This document shows positions 1-10,200 of a stretch of 64,000 nt of DNA, in pieces; position 1 is the first letter of the stretch, and each line of letters starts with the position of its first letter. The translations under genes and the position numbers were made by a program. The notes beneath the pieces are model-generated. The model had not been told where the DNA came from. It searched no databases and worked only from the letters and a program-made list of their open reading frames with translations. The stretch comes from Physella acuta (Eukaryota > Mollusca > Gastropoda > Physidae): positions 62,001 through 126,000 of the forward strand of contig NW_026732702.1 in assembly GCF_028476545.1 (NCBI RefSeq), written 5' to 3'.

Positions 1-596
1 ATCTAGTACTACGCTCAACTGGAGGTGGTAAAGTAAACGTGAAACTGGGAATAAAAAAAAAATTAAAATACGCTAAAATGGAGTTTTACCTAGAAACAAG
101 AAGATCTATTGGCCTATACTAAATCTAAATAAATAGGTCTAATTATTGCCTAACTAATATTATTAGGTTAATACATCTAGGTCTAGTAGTGAAGTAAACT
201 AATACATTTAAAAAGAAGAAAATACTGACAATGGCATAAGTAAACCAGCCAGCGATAACTTGTTTATGTCAGTTTGTAACAGTACAAAACATTTTTTGAG
301 AAACTAGGTCGGTGTAGACCCATTTTTGTTACCGACCAAAAAAGCCCGTATGTAAAAAAAACAAACAACACGCCTTTTAGAGCTTAGCTCTAAGCCCTTC
401 GCGGCAGTGTTTCTTTCAGACTTTTCATGCACTAAAAAGTAGAAAATACATTATTTTCTTTAGGCCTAAATACGCCTATTCAATACAGAACTACTTTTTA
501 AATAACTAAAAAGAAAAGCGTTGGTCGCAGTGAAAACGGAAGTTAAGCAAAATTTAGAAATAGGTTTAAGACTGGAAAGAGGTAGATAGTGTAGGT
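1..596. other. AT-rich intergenic sequence, one repeat fragment
   Basis: Only a fragment of the CACTAAAAAGTAGAAAATA family (about 430-530) is recognisable. No coding exon seen. Confidence 0.5.
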
Positions 597-800
597 TTCA
601 GCCTGCTTTTCTTTATGGATTTGCTTCCATAGCCTTTGTCCAACCAAGAACAAACTATAAGGCAGAAGTTGTTTGATTTTGGAGTTGTCTCTCCTAGAAG
701 AGTGGCTGTCCCCAGCTAACGAGCCTCATCTGCCCGAGGGTTCGAACTCGAGACTTTTCGGTTAGCAACCATGAGCTTTACCGACTCGACCACGCGTATA
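597..800 (-). mobile_element. tRNA-derived SINE, first family (SINE-A), minus strand
   Basis: Internal strings GAGTTGTCTCTCCTAGAAGA and GGGTTCGAACTCGAGAC mark the family: a tRNA-like head with B box GTTCGAACCC, then a ~200-bp body with AGCTGGGGACAGCCACTC and CTGCCTTGTAGTTTGTTC. Confidence 0.85.
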
Positions 801-1880
801 GAGGTGTATTTGCATCGTGCTGAATATCAACCGATATTTTGACAGTTTTCGCCATTTTACACAATCCGACCTTATCGTATACGGAATATAAAGAGTGCAT
901 TGTAATCGCGGAAAAAACACTAAATCGAGTGTATGCAAAGAGTTCTGTCAACTTTAGGACGATTTCCGATAACCTGAAGTGGTGTTTACTCTAATCAGAG
1001 GCGTAGCGACCTATTGCGGCGCCCGGGGCGGAATAGACATTTAATATGCTTGTTATTAGAAACGTTTTTATTATTTAAAAAAAAAATGATCATTTTAATC
1101 ATTAAAACCTGTGAGATAAACGAATTCACTGTTTAGTGATCGTTTATAAATGACGTCACATTCTTAGGAGAGGGAAGATATGGTTGTCCGACTCCTTGTA
1201 ACGATCAGTGTTTCTTCCAGGCATCTCTTCGAACGAAATGGAATTTATATGGAAAATATATATTTTTAAAAGTGTCCACCCCCTCCCCAAATTTCCAGTG
1301 CCACCCCCCCCCCCCACACGATGTGTGCAGATGGAGGGGGTGGGGACGGGAGCGTGGTGTTCTTTATTGTCAACTCGTAGAACATTAAATGCTGAGAAAA
1401 CTATTAACTTAATAATAAATATTAATTTGCGTCAGTTGTCTCCCATTTATAAATTTAAAATAACAAAAGGGTCACAACCTAAAACTGGGTTCATAAAATT
1501 TGTTAAGAATACGAGGATTTTTAATAGTAACAAAAAAGAATTTGAAGATCATTGTTTGTTAATTGTTTAAAAATGGGCATTAAATACTCATATACATTTT
1601 ACCTAACCTGAGTAATTCATATAATATTAGAATTATCATTTGGCTCTAGTTTAAAAATCCAACCCAACAATAGAGATGTTAGGTACTTAATATTTAAAGT
1701 TGTAAATATACAGATTGATCAATGCTTATCGATTCGATTTCTCATGTTAAACAATTGAATTTTAAAAAAAAAACAGTTACATGGACCAACAAGATGCATG
1801 AGCTTGCACAGCAAGCAGTTACAATAATGGCACAGAACACTCTGAAGCGTACACAGCCTCCAAAATATACCGAAGCAAAA
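801..1880. other. Intergenic, transposon scraps
   Basis: A scrap of the 12785-type repeat (930-985), one end of a GGCGTAGC MITE (about 997-1035) and a poly-C MITE fragment (about 1208-1335). The rest is AT-rich with no support for a gene. Confidence 0.5.
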
Positions 1881-2127
1881 AAAATAAAATACTTAAAAAA
1901 AAACTTTTTAAAAAACCACGTTTTTCTTGTGGACTAAAAAGTAGAAAATAACTATTTACATACATTTGATGACAAAAAACGTGGGTACGTTCACCATCAA
2001 ATTTCCCGACCCATCTGCCCGACCCACGTTTTTTGTCATCAAATGTATGTAAATAGTTATTTTCTACTTTTTAGTCCACAAGAAAAACGTGGTTTTTTAA
2101 AAAGTTTTTTTTTAAGTATTTTATTTT
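1881..2127. repeat. Perfect 106-bp inverted repeat with 35-bp spacer
   Basis: 1881-1986 and 2022-2127 are exact reverse complements, including A and T runs and the shared core CTAAAAAGTAGAAAATA. Related single-arm pieces occur at about 430-530, 2130-2210, 2465-2520 and 22815-22890, so it belongs to a dispersed family. It would fold into a long hairpin. Confidence 0.95.
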
Positions 2128-2546
2128 CTCCTTTTTAGTCCGTTGCTACACATGAAAAACGTGGTTTTTAAAAAGTTTCTTATATAGTTTATTTTCTACT
2201 TTATCTAATCACTTGATTAAGTATGACTTGACTAAGTGTTTTTAAATACACGGACTAAAAAAATCTTGAGCGACCGATACGCTTTAAACAGAGAAAGGGT
2301 GTAATTTACGTTGCTGGCGTGGAGATCTACTCACGAATCACGTGATCAAATCTCCCATAAACAAACAAATAAACGCGAAGCTGAGTTAAGGAAAAACGTG
2401 TTTATGTGTATTTTAGCATGCCCAGCGTACCAACCGTGTCACCGTTAACAATGTGTTACCGTGTCCGTTCTCCTTTTTAGTCCGTTGCTACACATAAAAA
2501 ACGTGGTTTTTTAAAAAGTGTTTATAAATACACGGACTAAAAATCT

Positions 2547-2617
2547 TGAGCGACCAGGATTCGAACCTGGGTTGTCGCGGCCACAACGCGAAGTACTAAC
2601 CACTATACGATCACGGC
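2547..2617 (-). pseudogene. tRNA-His(GTG)-like sequence, acceptor stem broken
   Basis: On the minus strand it starts GCCGTGATCGTATAGTGG, has anticodon loop TTGTGGC (GTG) and T-arm CCAGGTTCGAATCCTGG. The 3' acceptor half reads TCGCTCA instead of the expected TCACGGC. The sequence beyond it (CTTGAGCGACC on the plus strand) also occurs without a tRNA at 2264-2275. It is probably the head of a tRNA-His-derived SINE or a chimeric pseudogene, not a working tRNA. Confidence 0.75.
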
Positions 2618-2689
2618 CAGCGCGCTCACATCGATTGGGGCCGAAGTAACTGTGTCAATAGGCCTCAAGTCTTGTCGGTATCTTTAGAA

Positions 2690-2910
2690 ATCATGTCCTC
2701 AATTTTATGGTCCTTAGGGCGTAATTAAATTAAGCTAATTACGGTCACTAATTGCTAGTTTTTATGATTGCATCTGAAATTGTTAGGCGAAAGTAGCATG
2801 CATGCCAAATTTCAGGTCTCTAGAGCAATCAGAAGTGGGCTAATTTTCGATGTCAATTTTAACAACAAACAAACAAACAAACGCGAAGCTGAGTTAAGAA
2901 AAACGTGTTA
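2690..2910. repeat. Dispersed repeat segment of unknown type
   Basis: Ends in AACAAACAAACGCGAAGCTG then AGTTAAGAAAAACGTG; the same tail occurs at 2360-2405, next to other pieces of the 1881-2127 family. No coding sequence. Confidence 0.5.
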
Positions 2911-3159
2911 AAAAAACATGCTTGCTGCGTGTCTTGCATCACCACAAACTGTAGAGCATCTTGTGATGGCATTAAATAATTTTAAATTAGATCTATGTAT
3001 AAGTAAACCATCTTAAATGAATGAAAGTAGGCTACAAGTAAGAAAGAAATATTACTTTTGTAAATCTGTAGCAGTCCTCACAAACCGATGATGAAAACTG
3101 TAATACTAAAGCGAACACGCAAGGCAAACTGACGAAAAATACGAAGTAGGCCTATATAA

Positions 3160-3345
3160 AAACTCTTGTAATCGTGCAAAAAAAAAAAAATCGAGATTTT
3201 TGCAAATCTCGACGTTTTACACCTCCCTGAGTCGGAAAAACATAGTTTTACAATCTTTTCCGTATGTCTGTGTGTGTGTATGTGTGTGTGTCTGTGTGTG
3301 TGAAACACGATAACTTTAGTATCGTTACAGCTAGGTTGATTATAG
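3160..3345. repeat. Left part of a dispersed repeat interrupted by the 3340-5327 element
   Basis: Contains an A run with TCGAGATTTTTGCAAATCTCG (short palindrome) and a GT-rich microsatellite (3263-3302). It matches 12785-13020; the right part resumes at 5328. Confidence 0.8.
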
Positions 3346-5327
3346 GGTCCTTTCATATGACGTCACGTCCGTTCGTGATACCTACGCCCGCCGCCACAGT
3401 GGTGTACACCAGACGTAAACACAATCAGCTGTTCGCCAGCGCTGGACGTGTTCACCAGCGCTGGACGCGTTCACTATATGTAAAGAACCGCACCCGCGGA
3501 AAAGGAAAAATATGTTAAAAAACTTGAACTCTTAGGAATTGAAGATCCTTGTACTGTTATTGACAGTTTCGTAGATAATATAAATATGTGGACACAATTT
3601 CTAAATAAAAATACTGTTAGTAATACTGTTTGCGTTTAGAGTTAAAGTAGACGAATCTGATCAAATGCAGTTCTCGATACTTTGTTTCAGGTAAGGACAG
3701 TAAAATAATAAACTTCATTTTAATTATAAAAGATAACTATTAATAAAACAAATATGCTCGACCTTCACAAATACTAATAGTAAAAGAAAAAGTCAAAAGT
3801 AATAATAAGAATAATAAGATCTAATAGTAGGCCTAATACCTGGCTCCGCTGGGTAGACATAGAATCTAGAATCTACTTCTTTACTTAAATTTAATTACTT
3901 TAGATCTACATTCGATTCAAAATACACCCATAATAAATCAAAAGTAGTCATAATAGGCCTAATAAAGCATTTAATTGTCTCTAAGATCTAAAATCTCGCT
4001 CTATTATCTAATCATTTTTTTAGCAAACGAAATTTTCTGAAATTGAAATAGATTGTATGACTAGACTTAGATCTAGAATCTGCTACTTAAATTAAATTGT
4101 AAAAACTTTATACAAGCATGTAGTTGATATTATTGTAGTAGAAGGCTTTAATAAATTACTAAGGCCTACCTACTTTGTTGTCTTTTTACAGCAATATGTA
4201 TCTGATACTGGACTGAGTTTAATTAAATTCAAATTCATATCTAGTAATTGGTCTACTAAGTTTTTGTAGCCTAGTAGTACAATCTAGATCATACCAGCCA
4301 ACAACAAATAACCACATTATTATTATTTGGTTAATGATTAGGCTAATTTTTTTTTAAATCCACTGTTTATAAAAGAAACAAATCAAGCTAGAAACATTAT
4401 AAGTGAGATGGTTTAGAATAATAACAATGGACCCAGTCTACAATTGATACAATTGCAGGTCTACATAGTGCCTACAGTCTAGTAGTTTACAGTAGGCACC
4501 TAGTGTGTAGCTAGTATACTAGTGTGTAGCTGTCCAGAGTTAAGATTCTTAATGCCTTAATGCTTTCCCCTGATAAGCCATGTGTGCTATAAATGACATA
4601 ACATGACACCGAGGTGAGAAATGTTGAGGGGAGAGCAGTGGGACTTTCCCCTTTGTTCTCCCTGCTGGGCCCTGAGGGTCAAAAGTATATAAGAAATACT
4701 ATCTCTGTGGGGCTGGGTATCACGGAGGTGAGACATCTTCAGGGGAGGGCAGGGCAGACTCCTCTTTGGTTTTATTGTGGGCTAGATACAGGTGGGGGCA
4801 GCCATCATGAGGGTTGAACGTCAGTATTAATGTGTCTGATTACTTTCCTGCTGGATTATAAGGGTCTTAAATTGTATAACATGCTACCCAGATTGGTTAT
4901 TACCCATGGATTATATTAGCCGTTGTAGTGTGGGTTTTGTAGGAGTTAAGTGGTCTCACGTTTGCTACAGTAGATAACCTATAATATATTACTGCATTTG
5001 ATCAGCTTCGTCTACTTAAACTCTAAACGCAAACGGTATTACTAACAGTATTTCTATTTAGAAATTTTGTCCACATATTTATATTATCCACGAAACTGTC
5101 AATAACAGTATAAGGATCTTCAATTCCTAAGAGTTCAAGTTTTTTAACATATTTTTCCTTTTCCGCGGGTGCGGTTCTTTACATATAGTGAACACGTCCA
5201 GCGCTGGTGAACACGTCCAGCGCTGGCGAACAGCTGATTGTGTTTACGTCTGATGTACACCACTGTGGCGGCGGGCGTAGGTATCACGTGATTTAGATCA
5301 CGTGTTTGCAAGGACTCTATTATAAGT
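3340..5327. mobile_element. ~2 kb non-autonomous element with ~300-bp terminal inverted repeats
   Basis: 3362-3668 and about 4992-5288 are near-identical reverse complements (CCAGCGCTGGACGTGTTCAC, CTACGCCCGCCGCCACAG). Outer ends TATAGGGTCCTT and AAGGACTCTATTATA extend the symmetry. The whole interrupts another dispersed repeat between GTTACAGCTAGGTTGAT and ATCAAAATCGTAGATCCG, a join seen intact at 13010-13060. The ~1.3 kb interior is AT-rich without a transposase frame. Superfamily not determined. Confidence 0.85.
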
Positions 5328-5700
5328 ATTATATCAAAATCGTAGATCCGCATCAACTTTTGAGCGATTTCTGATAACCGGAAGTGGAACTTTTTCTACT
5401 TTGAATTTTTCAAAAGCCTATAATTTGAGTAATATGTCAGATAGATAAATGAAATTTCACATGTAAGTAAAAAATCTAATTCTCTGCCTTCTGCCAAATT
5501 TTGAAATGTGAATTTATAAAGTACTAATAATATTACGCACTATTATCCACATTTTATTTGGCGTTCACTTGGTGTGCAATTCTTTTTTCTATAAGATTTT
5601 ATTCTATTTTAAAAAGTGTAAGTATTTAAAATGGATTGATTAAATAAACCGGGAGTGATCTCCCCTAAACTTTCTCGAAAATTCTTACATAAAACAACAG
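5328..5700. repeat. Right part of the interrupted dispersed repeat
   Basis: ATCAAAATCGTAGATCCG, GAGCGATTTCTGATAACCGG and CACTTGGTGTGCAATTC match 13050-13530 in order. It ends in sequence shared with 13440-13520 (GGGAGTGATCTCCCCTAAAC, there inverted). Confidence 0.8.
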
Positions 5701-5890
5701 GGGATGGGAACTTGGCCGGCCAAGGAAGACATGGAGAAGAACGGTTGTAGAAGAGGCGAAAACAGCTGGGCTCACATGGGCACAGATAAAGGGGGCAGAC
5801 CAAAACCGAGTCCGCTGGAAATATGTGGGTGCAGCACTTTGCTCTCCAGGGGCCACAAAAAATGATGATGATGATGACTCCCGGTTTATT
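5700..5890 (+). mobile_element. LINE (non-LTR retrotransposon) 3' end
   Basis: Plus-strand translation gives GRPRKTWRRTVVEEAKTAG, then TWAQIKGADQNRVRWK and ALCSPGATKND. This is the conserved tail found after reverse transcriptase in many LINE ORF2 proteins (arginine-rich GRP..TWRR, then W..R.RW..LV.AL). An ATG-triplet microsatellite follows. Truncated 5'. Confidence 0.8.
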
Positions 5891-6417
5891 TAAAACGTGG
5901 TGTAGTAGGTAGTCTAAAAACAAAAGAACTTGCAACATTACCAAAGTGCGGGTCTCTCTACGAAGTGAGATTCTGCATGGGTATGCTGTATGGAAGATTT
6001 TGTTTTGCAAAATCTCAGTGTTGCATGTGGTATACATTTTGACAGTACAAAATGTTGCCTTCAAGGTTGTCTGTGTATTTGTGTGATTTGTTTTTGAAAC
6101 AAACTAAATTAAAAGAAATCCCTTTAACATTTAAAAAAAAAAAATTGGTTAAAAACTCCAATACTAAAGCGAACATGCAATGCAAACTGACGCTGTAAAC
6201 TACATGTCTGAGGCGGAAAAAAAATTTGGTTAATTTTCCTCCTTTTTAAAATTTAATATTATTTTTAAAAAAGTATTCTATTTTCAGATAATCATATTTC
6301 TATAAAACGGCTAACCGATGCGATAGAGACCTTCATACACATCATCCTCCAAACATCAACACGTTTATACTTGTCTTAGGTCTCTTGGATGGCCCCACCT
6401 CCAGCCCCACTTCCAAC

Positions 6418-6705
6418 CAGAGGCGTAGCGAGGGGGCGGGGGGGGGGGGCAGGGGGTGCGGACCGCACCGGGTGACACCATTTAGGGGGGTGACACCAAG
6501 GCAAAAAATAGCAAATTATATAGAGAAAAACTTGAGGGGGGGGGTGCAAATCGAAAGTTTGGGGGGGGGGGGTGCAAATCGAAAGTTTGAGGGGGTGGCA
6601 AATCAAAAATTTGAAAGTTTGTCCCCGGGAAGGGTCGCTACGCCTCTGGGGGGGTGACACCATTAAGTGCCGCACCGGGTGACACCCGACCTCGCAACGC
6701 CACTG
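6418..6705. mobile_element. hAT-type MITE (GGCGTAGC family)
   Basis: 288 bp, ends CAGAGGCGTAGCGA and GCAACGCCACTG, exact 8-bp target duplication CTTCCAAC (6410-6417, 6706-6713). Interior has G runs and repeated GCAAATCGAAAGTTTG units. The proline-rich open frame here is not a gene. Confidence 0.85.
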
Positions 6706-7014
6706 CTTCCAACCCCCACCCCCTCTCACAGTCAACTAATTTGCGATGGTAAAATGGTTTTTGTAAATTTTTGAATTATGTAACAGACTAAACAAACAAA
6801 CACACATACGTTGATGTAGGCCTATTTGTTTTATTTAAAAAAAATGTAAAACTAAAAGTTATTCGTTTTATCTCAAATTCACGAAAAAAACCCATAATTT
6901 TCTTCAAAATTTATTGAAAGCGTTGAAGCCCACATGTAGTTATTTGCAGCTAAAAGACGAATACATTTAACAAAAGCTTAACTCAAATTTTAGGTATTAA
7001 AAACAGGTGAAGAC

Positions 7015-7020
7015 TTTATT
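7015..7020 (-). terminator. Poly(A) signal AATAAA of the serine protease gene
   Basis: TTTATT on the plus strand reads AATAAA on the minus strand, about 240 bp beyond the protease stop codon. A small hAT-type MITE (7067-7240) lies between stop and signal, so it would sit in the 3' UTR. Assigned by position and motif only. Confidence 0.45.
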
Positions 7021-7066
7021 TTAACTGTTTTAACTTTATCAGCCAAAATACGATTACATTTCAGAT

Positions 7067-7240
7067 CAGAGGCGTAGCGACCCTTCCCGGTGCAAGAGGA
7101 CAAACTTTCAATTTGGCGCCCCCCCCCATTATATTCTTTATATTTATAATGCAAAACTGCAGCTAAAATGAGCTTTTAATTTTTTCCATCCCATTTTGGC
7201 GCCCCCTAGGGTACCCCCCCCCCCCGCCGCTACGCCTCTG
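7067..7240. mobile_element. hAT-type MITE in the protease 3' UTR region
   Basis: 174 bp, ends CAGAGGCGTAGCGAC and GCTACGCCTCTG, exact target duplication TTTCAGAT (7059-7066, 7241-7248). Same family as 6418-6705. Confidence 0.88.
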
Positions 7241-7256
7241 TTTCAGATCGAGTGAA

Positions 7257-10200
7257 CTAGTAATCGTAGCCGCCATCACTACTGTTTTTCTCGATAGTTG
7301 CAGCAATCCAGTCCAGGTAACTCTGTACTCGGGTGTAGATTCCGGGGTACCCGGGCTGGGCGCACCCTTCGCCGAATGACGTCACGCCTAAAACTGTGTA
7401 TGCGCCTTGCAAAGAAAAAAAAGCACCTCATTTTTTAAATTAAGTGGTTGTCCGAATGTGTTAATTAAAACAATGCAAAGAAATTTAGTAGTATTTCTAA
7501 TAAAATATTTTAGGAGCTATACTTTTAATTTATATTTCACTTAAATTTAAAAAAAAATACAGTGTGGAATGACATGGTCGAACGCTAGAGCGTTCGACCG
7601 CTAAGCTGGAAGTCTTGAGTTCGGATCCCGGGCTCGAGTCCGTAGGACGTCCCTAATTTCTCCTAATTTCTATCCCCACCGTGGTCACAGAAAGATGTGA
7701 ACTCTACTACACCTGCTCATTGGGCCGTCAGGTTCGAAAGAGTAACTATAAAAATTTACTCTATTAGTATTGTAAAAACCTCGGTGTAAAATTAAAAAAA
7801 AATGCACAACCCTTTCGTATTTTCTTATCAATTGGTCCCATACCTAATGAAAAGAGTCATTTAATAGTTCAGGAGATCCATTGATATTACATAACAGGGG
7901 CCCACAGAATACGTTTAATATTAGAGACGTGGACCACAATTTACCATTAACGTTAAAAATGAGAGGGCCACACATTGTCAGGCCCACTAATTACTATTGA
8001 CGTTACACACTAGAGGCCCACCAATTAACTCACCATTCATATTACAGACGAGAGGCCCACCAATTACCATTAACATTACAGACGAGAGGCCCACCAATTA
8101 CTATTAACATTACAGACCAGAGGCCCACCATTACAGACTAGAGGCCCACCAATTTACTCACCATTAACATTACAGACCAGAGGCCCACCAATGAACTTAC
8201 CATTAACATTACAGACCAGAGGCCCACCATTACAGACCAGAGGCCCACCATTACAGACCAGAGGCCCACCATTACAGACCAGAGGCCCACCAATGAACTT
8301 ACCATTAACATTACAGACCAGAGGCCCACCAATGAACTTACCATTAACATTACAGACCAGAGGCCCACCAATGAACTTACCATTTACATTACAGACCAGA
8401 GGCCCACCATTACAGACCAGAGGCCCACCATTACAGACCAGAGGCCCACCATTACAGACCAGAGGCCCACCATTACAGACCAGAGGCCCACCATTACAGA
8501 CCAGAGGCCCACCAATGAACTTACCATTTACATTACAGACCAGAGGCCCACCATTACAGACCAGAGGCCCACCATTACAGACCAGAGGCCCACCATTACA
8601 GACCAGAGGCCCACCAATGAACTTACCATTTACATTACAGACCAGAGGCCCACCATTACAGACCAGAGGCCCACCATTACAGACCAGAGGCCCACCATTA
8701 CAGACCAGAGGCCCACCAATGAACTTACCATTTACATTACAGACCAGAGGCCCACCATTACAGACCAGAGGCCCACCATTACAGACCAGAGGCCCACCAA
8801 TGAACTTACCATTTACATTACAGACCAGAGGCCCACCATTACAGACCAGAGGCCCACCATTACAGACCAGAGGCCCACCATTACAGACCAGAGGCCCACC
8901 ATTACAGACCAGAGGCCCACCATTACAGACCAGAGGCCCACCATTACAGACCAGAGGCCCACCAATGAACTTACCATTTACATTACAGACCAGAGGCCCA
9001 CCATTACAGACCAGAGGCCCACCATTACAGACCAGAGGCCCACCATTACAGACCAGAGGCCCACCATTACAGACCAGAGGCCCACCATTACAGACCAGAG
9101 GCCCACCATTACAGACCAGAGGCCCACCAATGAACTTACCATTTACATTACAGACCAGAGGCCCACCATTACAGATCAGAGGCCCACCATTACAGACCAG
9201 AGGCCCACCAATGAACTTACCATTTACATTACAGACCAGAGGCCCACCATTACAGATCAGAGGCCCACCATTACAGACCAGAGGCCCACCAATGAACTTA
9301 CCATTTACATTACAGACCAGAGGCCCACCATTACAGATCAGAGGCCCACCATTACAGACCAGAGGCCCACCAATGAACTTACCATTTACATTACAGACCA
9401 GAGGCCCACCACTGTCCCCCTGGCATGTGTCAACGCCCCCCTCACGGTAACCCGCACACAGCATCGTTTCCTTGTTGAATTTATCCTCAGTGTTCTCATA
9501 GAACTTGGTGCAATCGTCGTCTGCTAAGATGGGGACCACGGCGTCTTGCAAGATTGTTGGATTATCAACTCCGTCCTCTACAAAATTATCGTGAGAAAAA
9601 ATATTTGGTATTAGAAAATTTTCTTGTTTAAAAGCAAGATTGTTGGATTATCAACAGTGTTTCTTCCAGACTTTTTTCTCCGGGGAAGGGGGGCACTTGA
9701 AATTTTCGGGGGGGGGGGGGGGGGGGGCGGACACTGATTAAAGTATATATTTTCTAAATAAATTATAAAAATTTCATTTCGTTCGGGGGGGGGGGGGGGG
9801 GTTGAGATGCCTGGAAGAAACTCTGATTATCAACTCCGTCCTCTACAAAATTATCAGGAGAAAAATATTTGGTATTAGAAAATTTTCTAATTTTAAAAAC
9901 AAATTTAGCTTTTTTTTATCTAGGTGTAAAACACTGATGTAAAACATTTCTGTTTATTTACTGAGAGAGATACATAATGTAGAGCAGTCAGTGGCGTAGG
10001 CAGGGTGTGTGCTGTTAGGGGGTTGTTACCCCACCTATGATCCCCAAGATGACAGGTGTCTCCCGTTACGTAACAGCAATATTTGGAATCCCCCTGGCCC
10101 CTACCTCCCAGTGGCTTGCTATCGTTGGACTTGGGAGGGCCTAGAATATAGAAAATATATACTTTTCGAGCCCCCCCCCCCCCAAAGGAAAATTTAGTCC

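Noticed and set aside
6376-6735. Proline-rich minus-strand frame
   Set aside because: Lies almost entirely in a MITE with G runs.
8191-9450. 419-codon plus-strand frame of LQTRGPP repeats
   Set aside because: It is the antisense reading of the protease donor array; unit length divisible by three keeps all aligned frames open.
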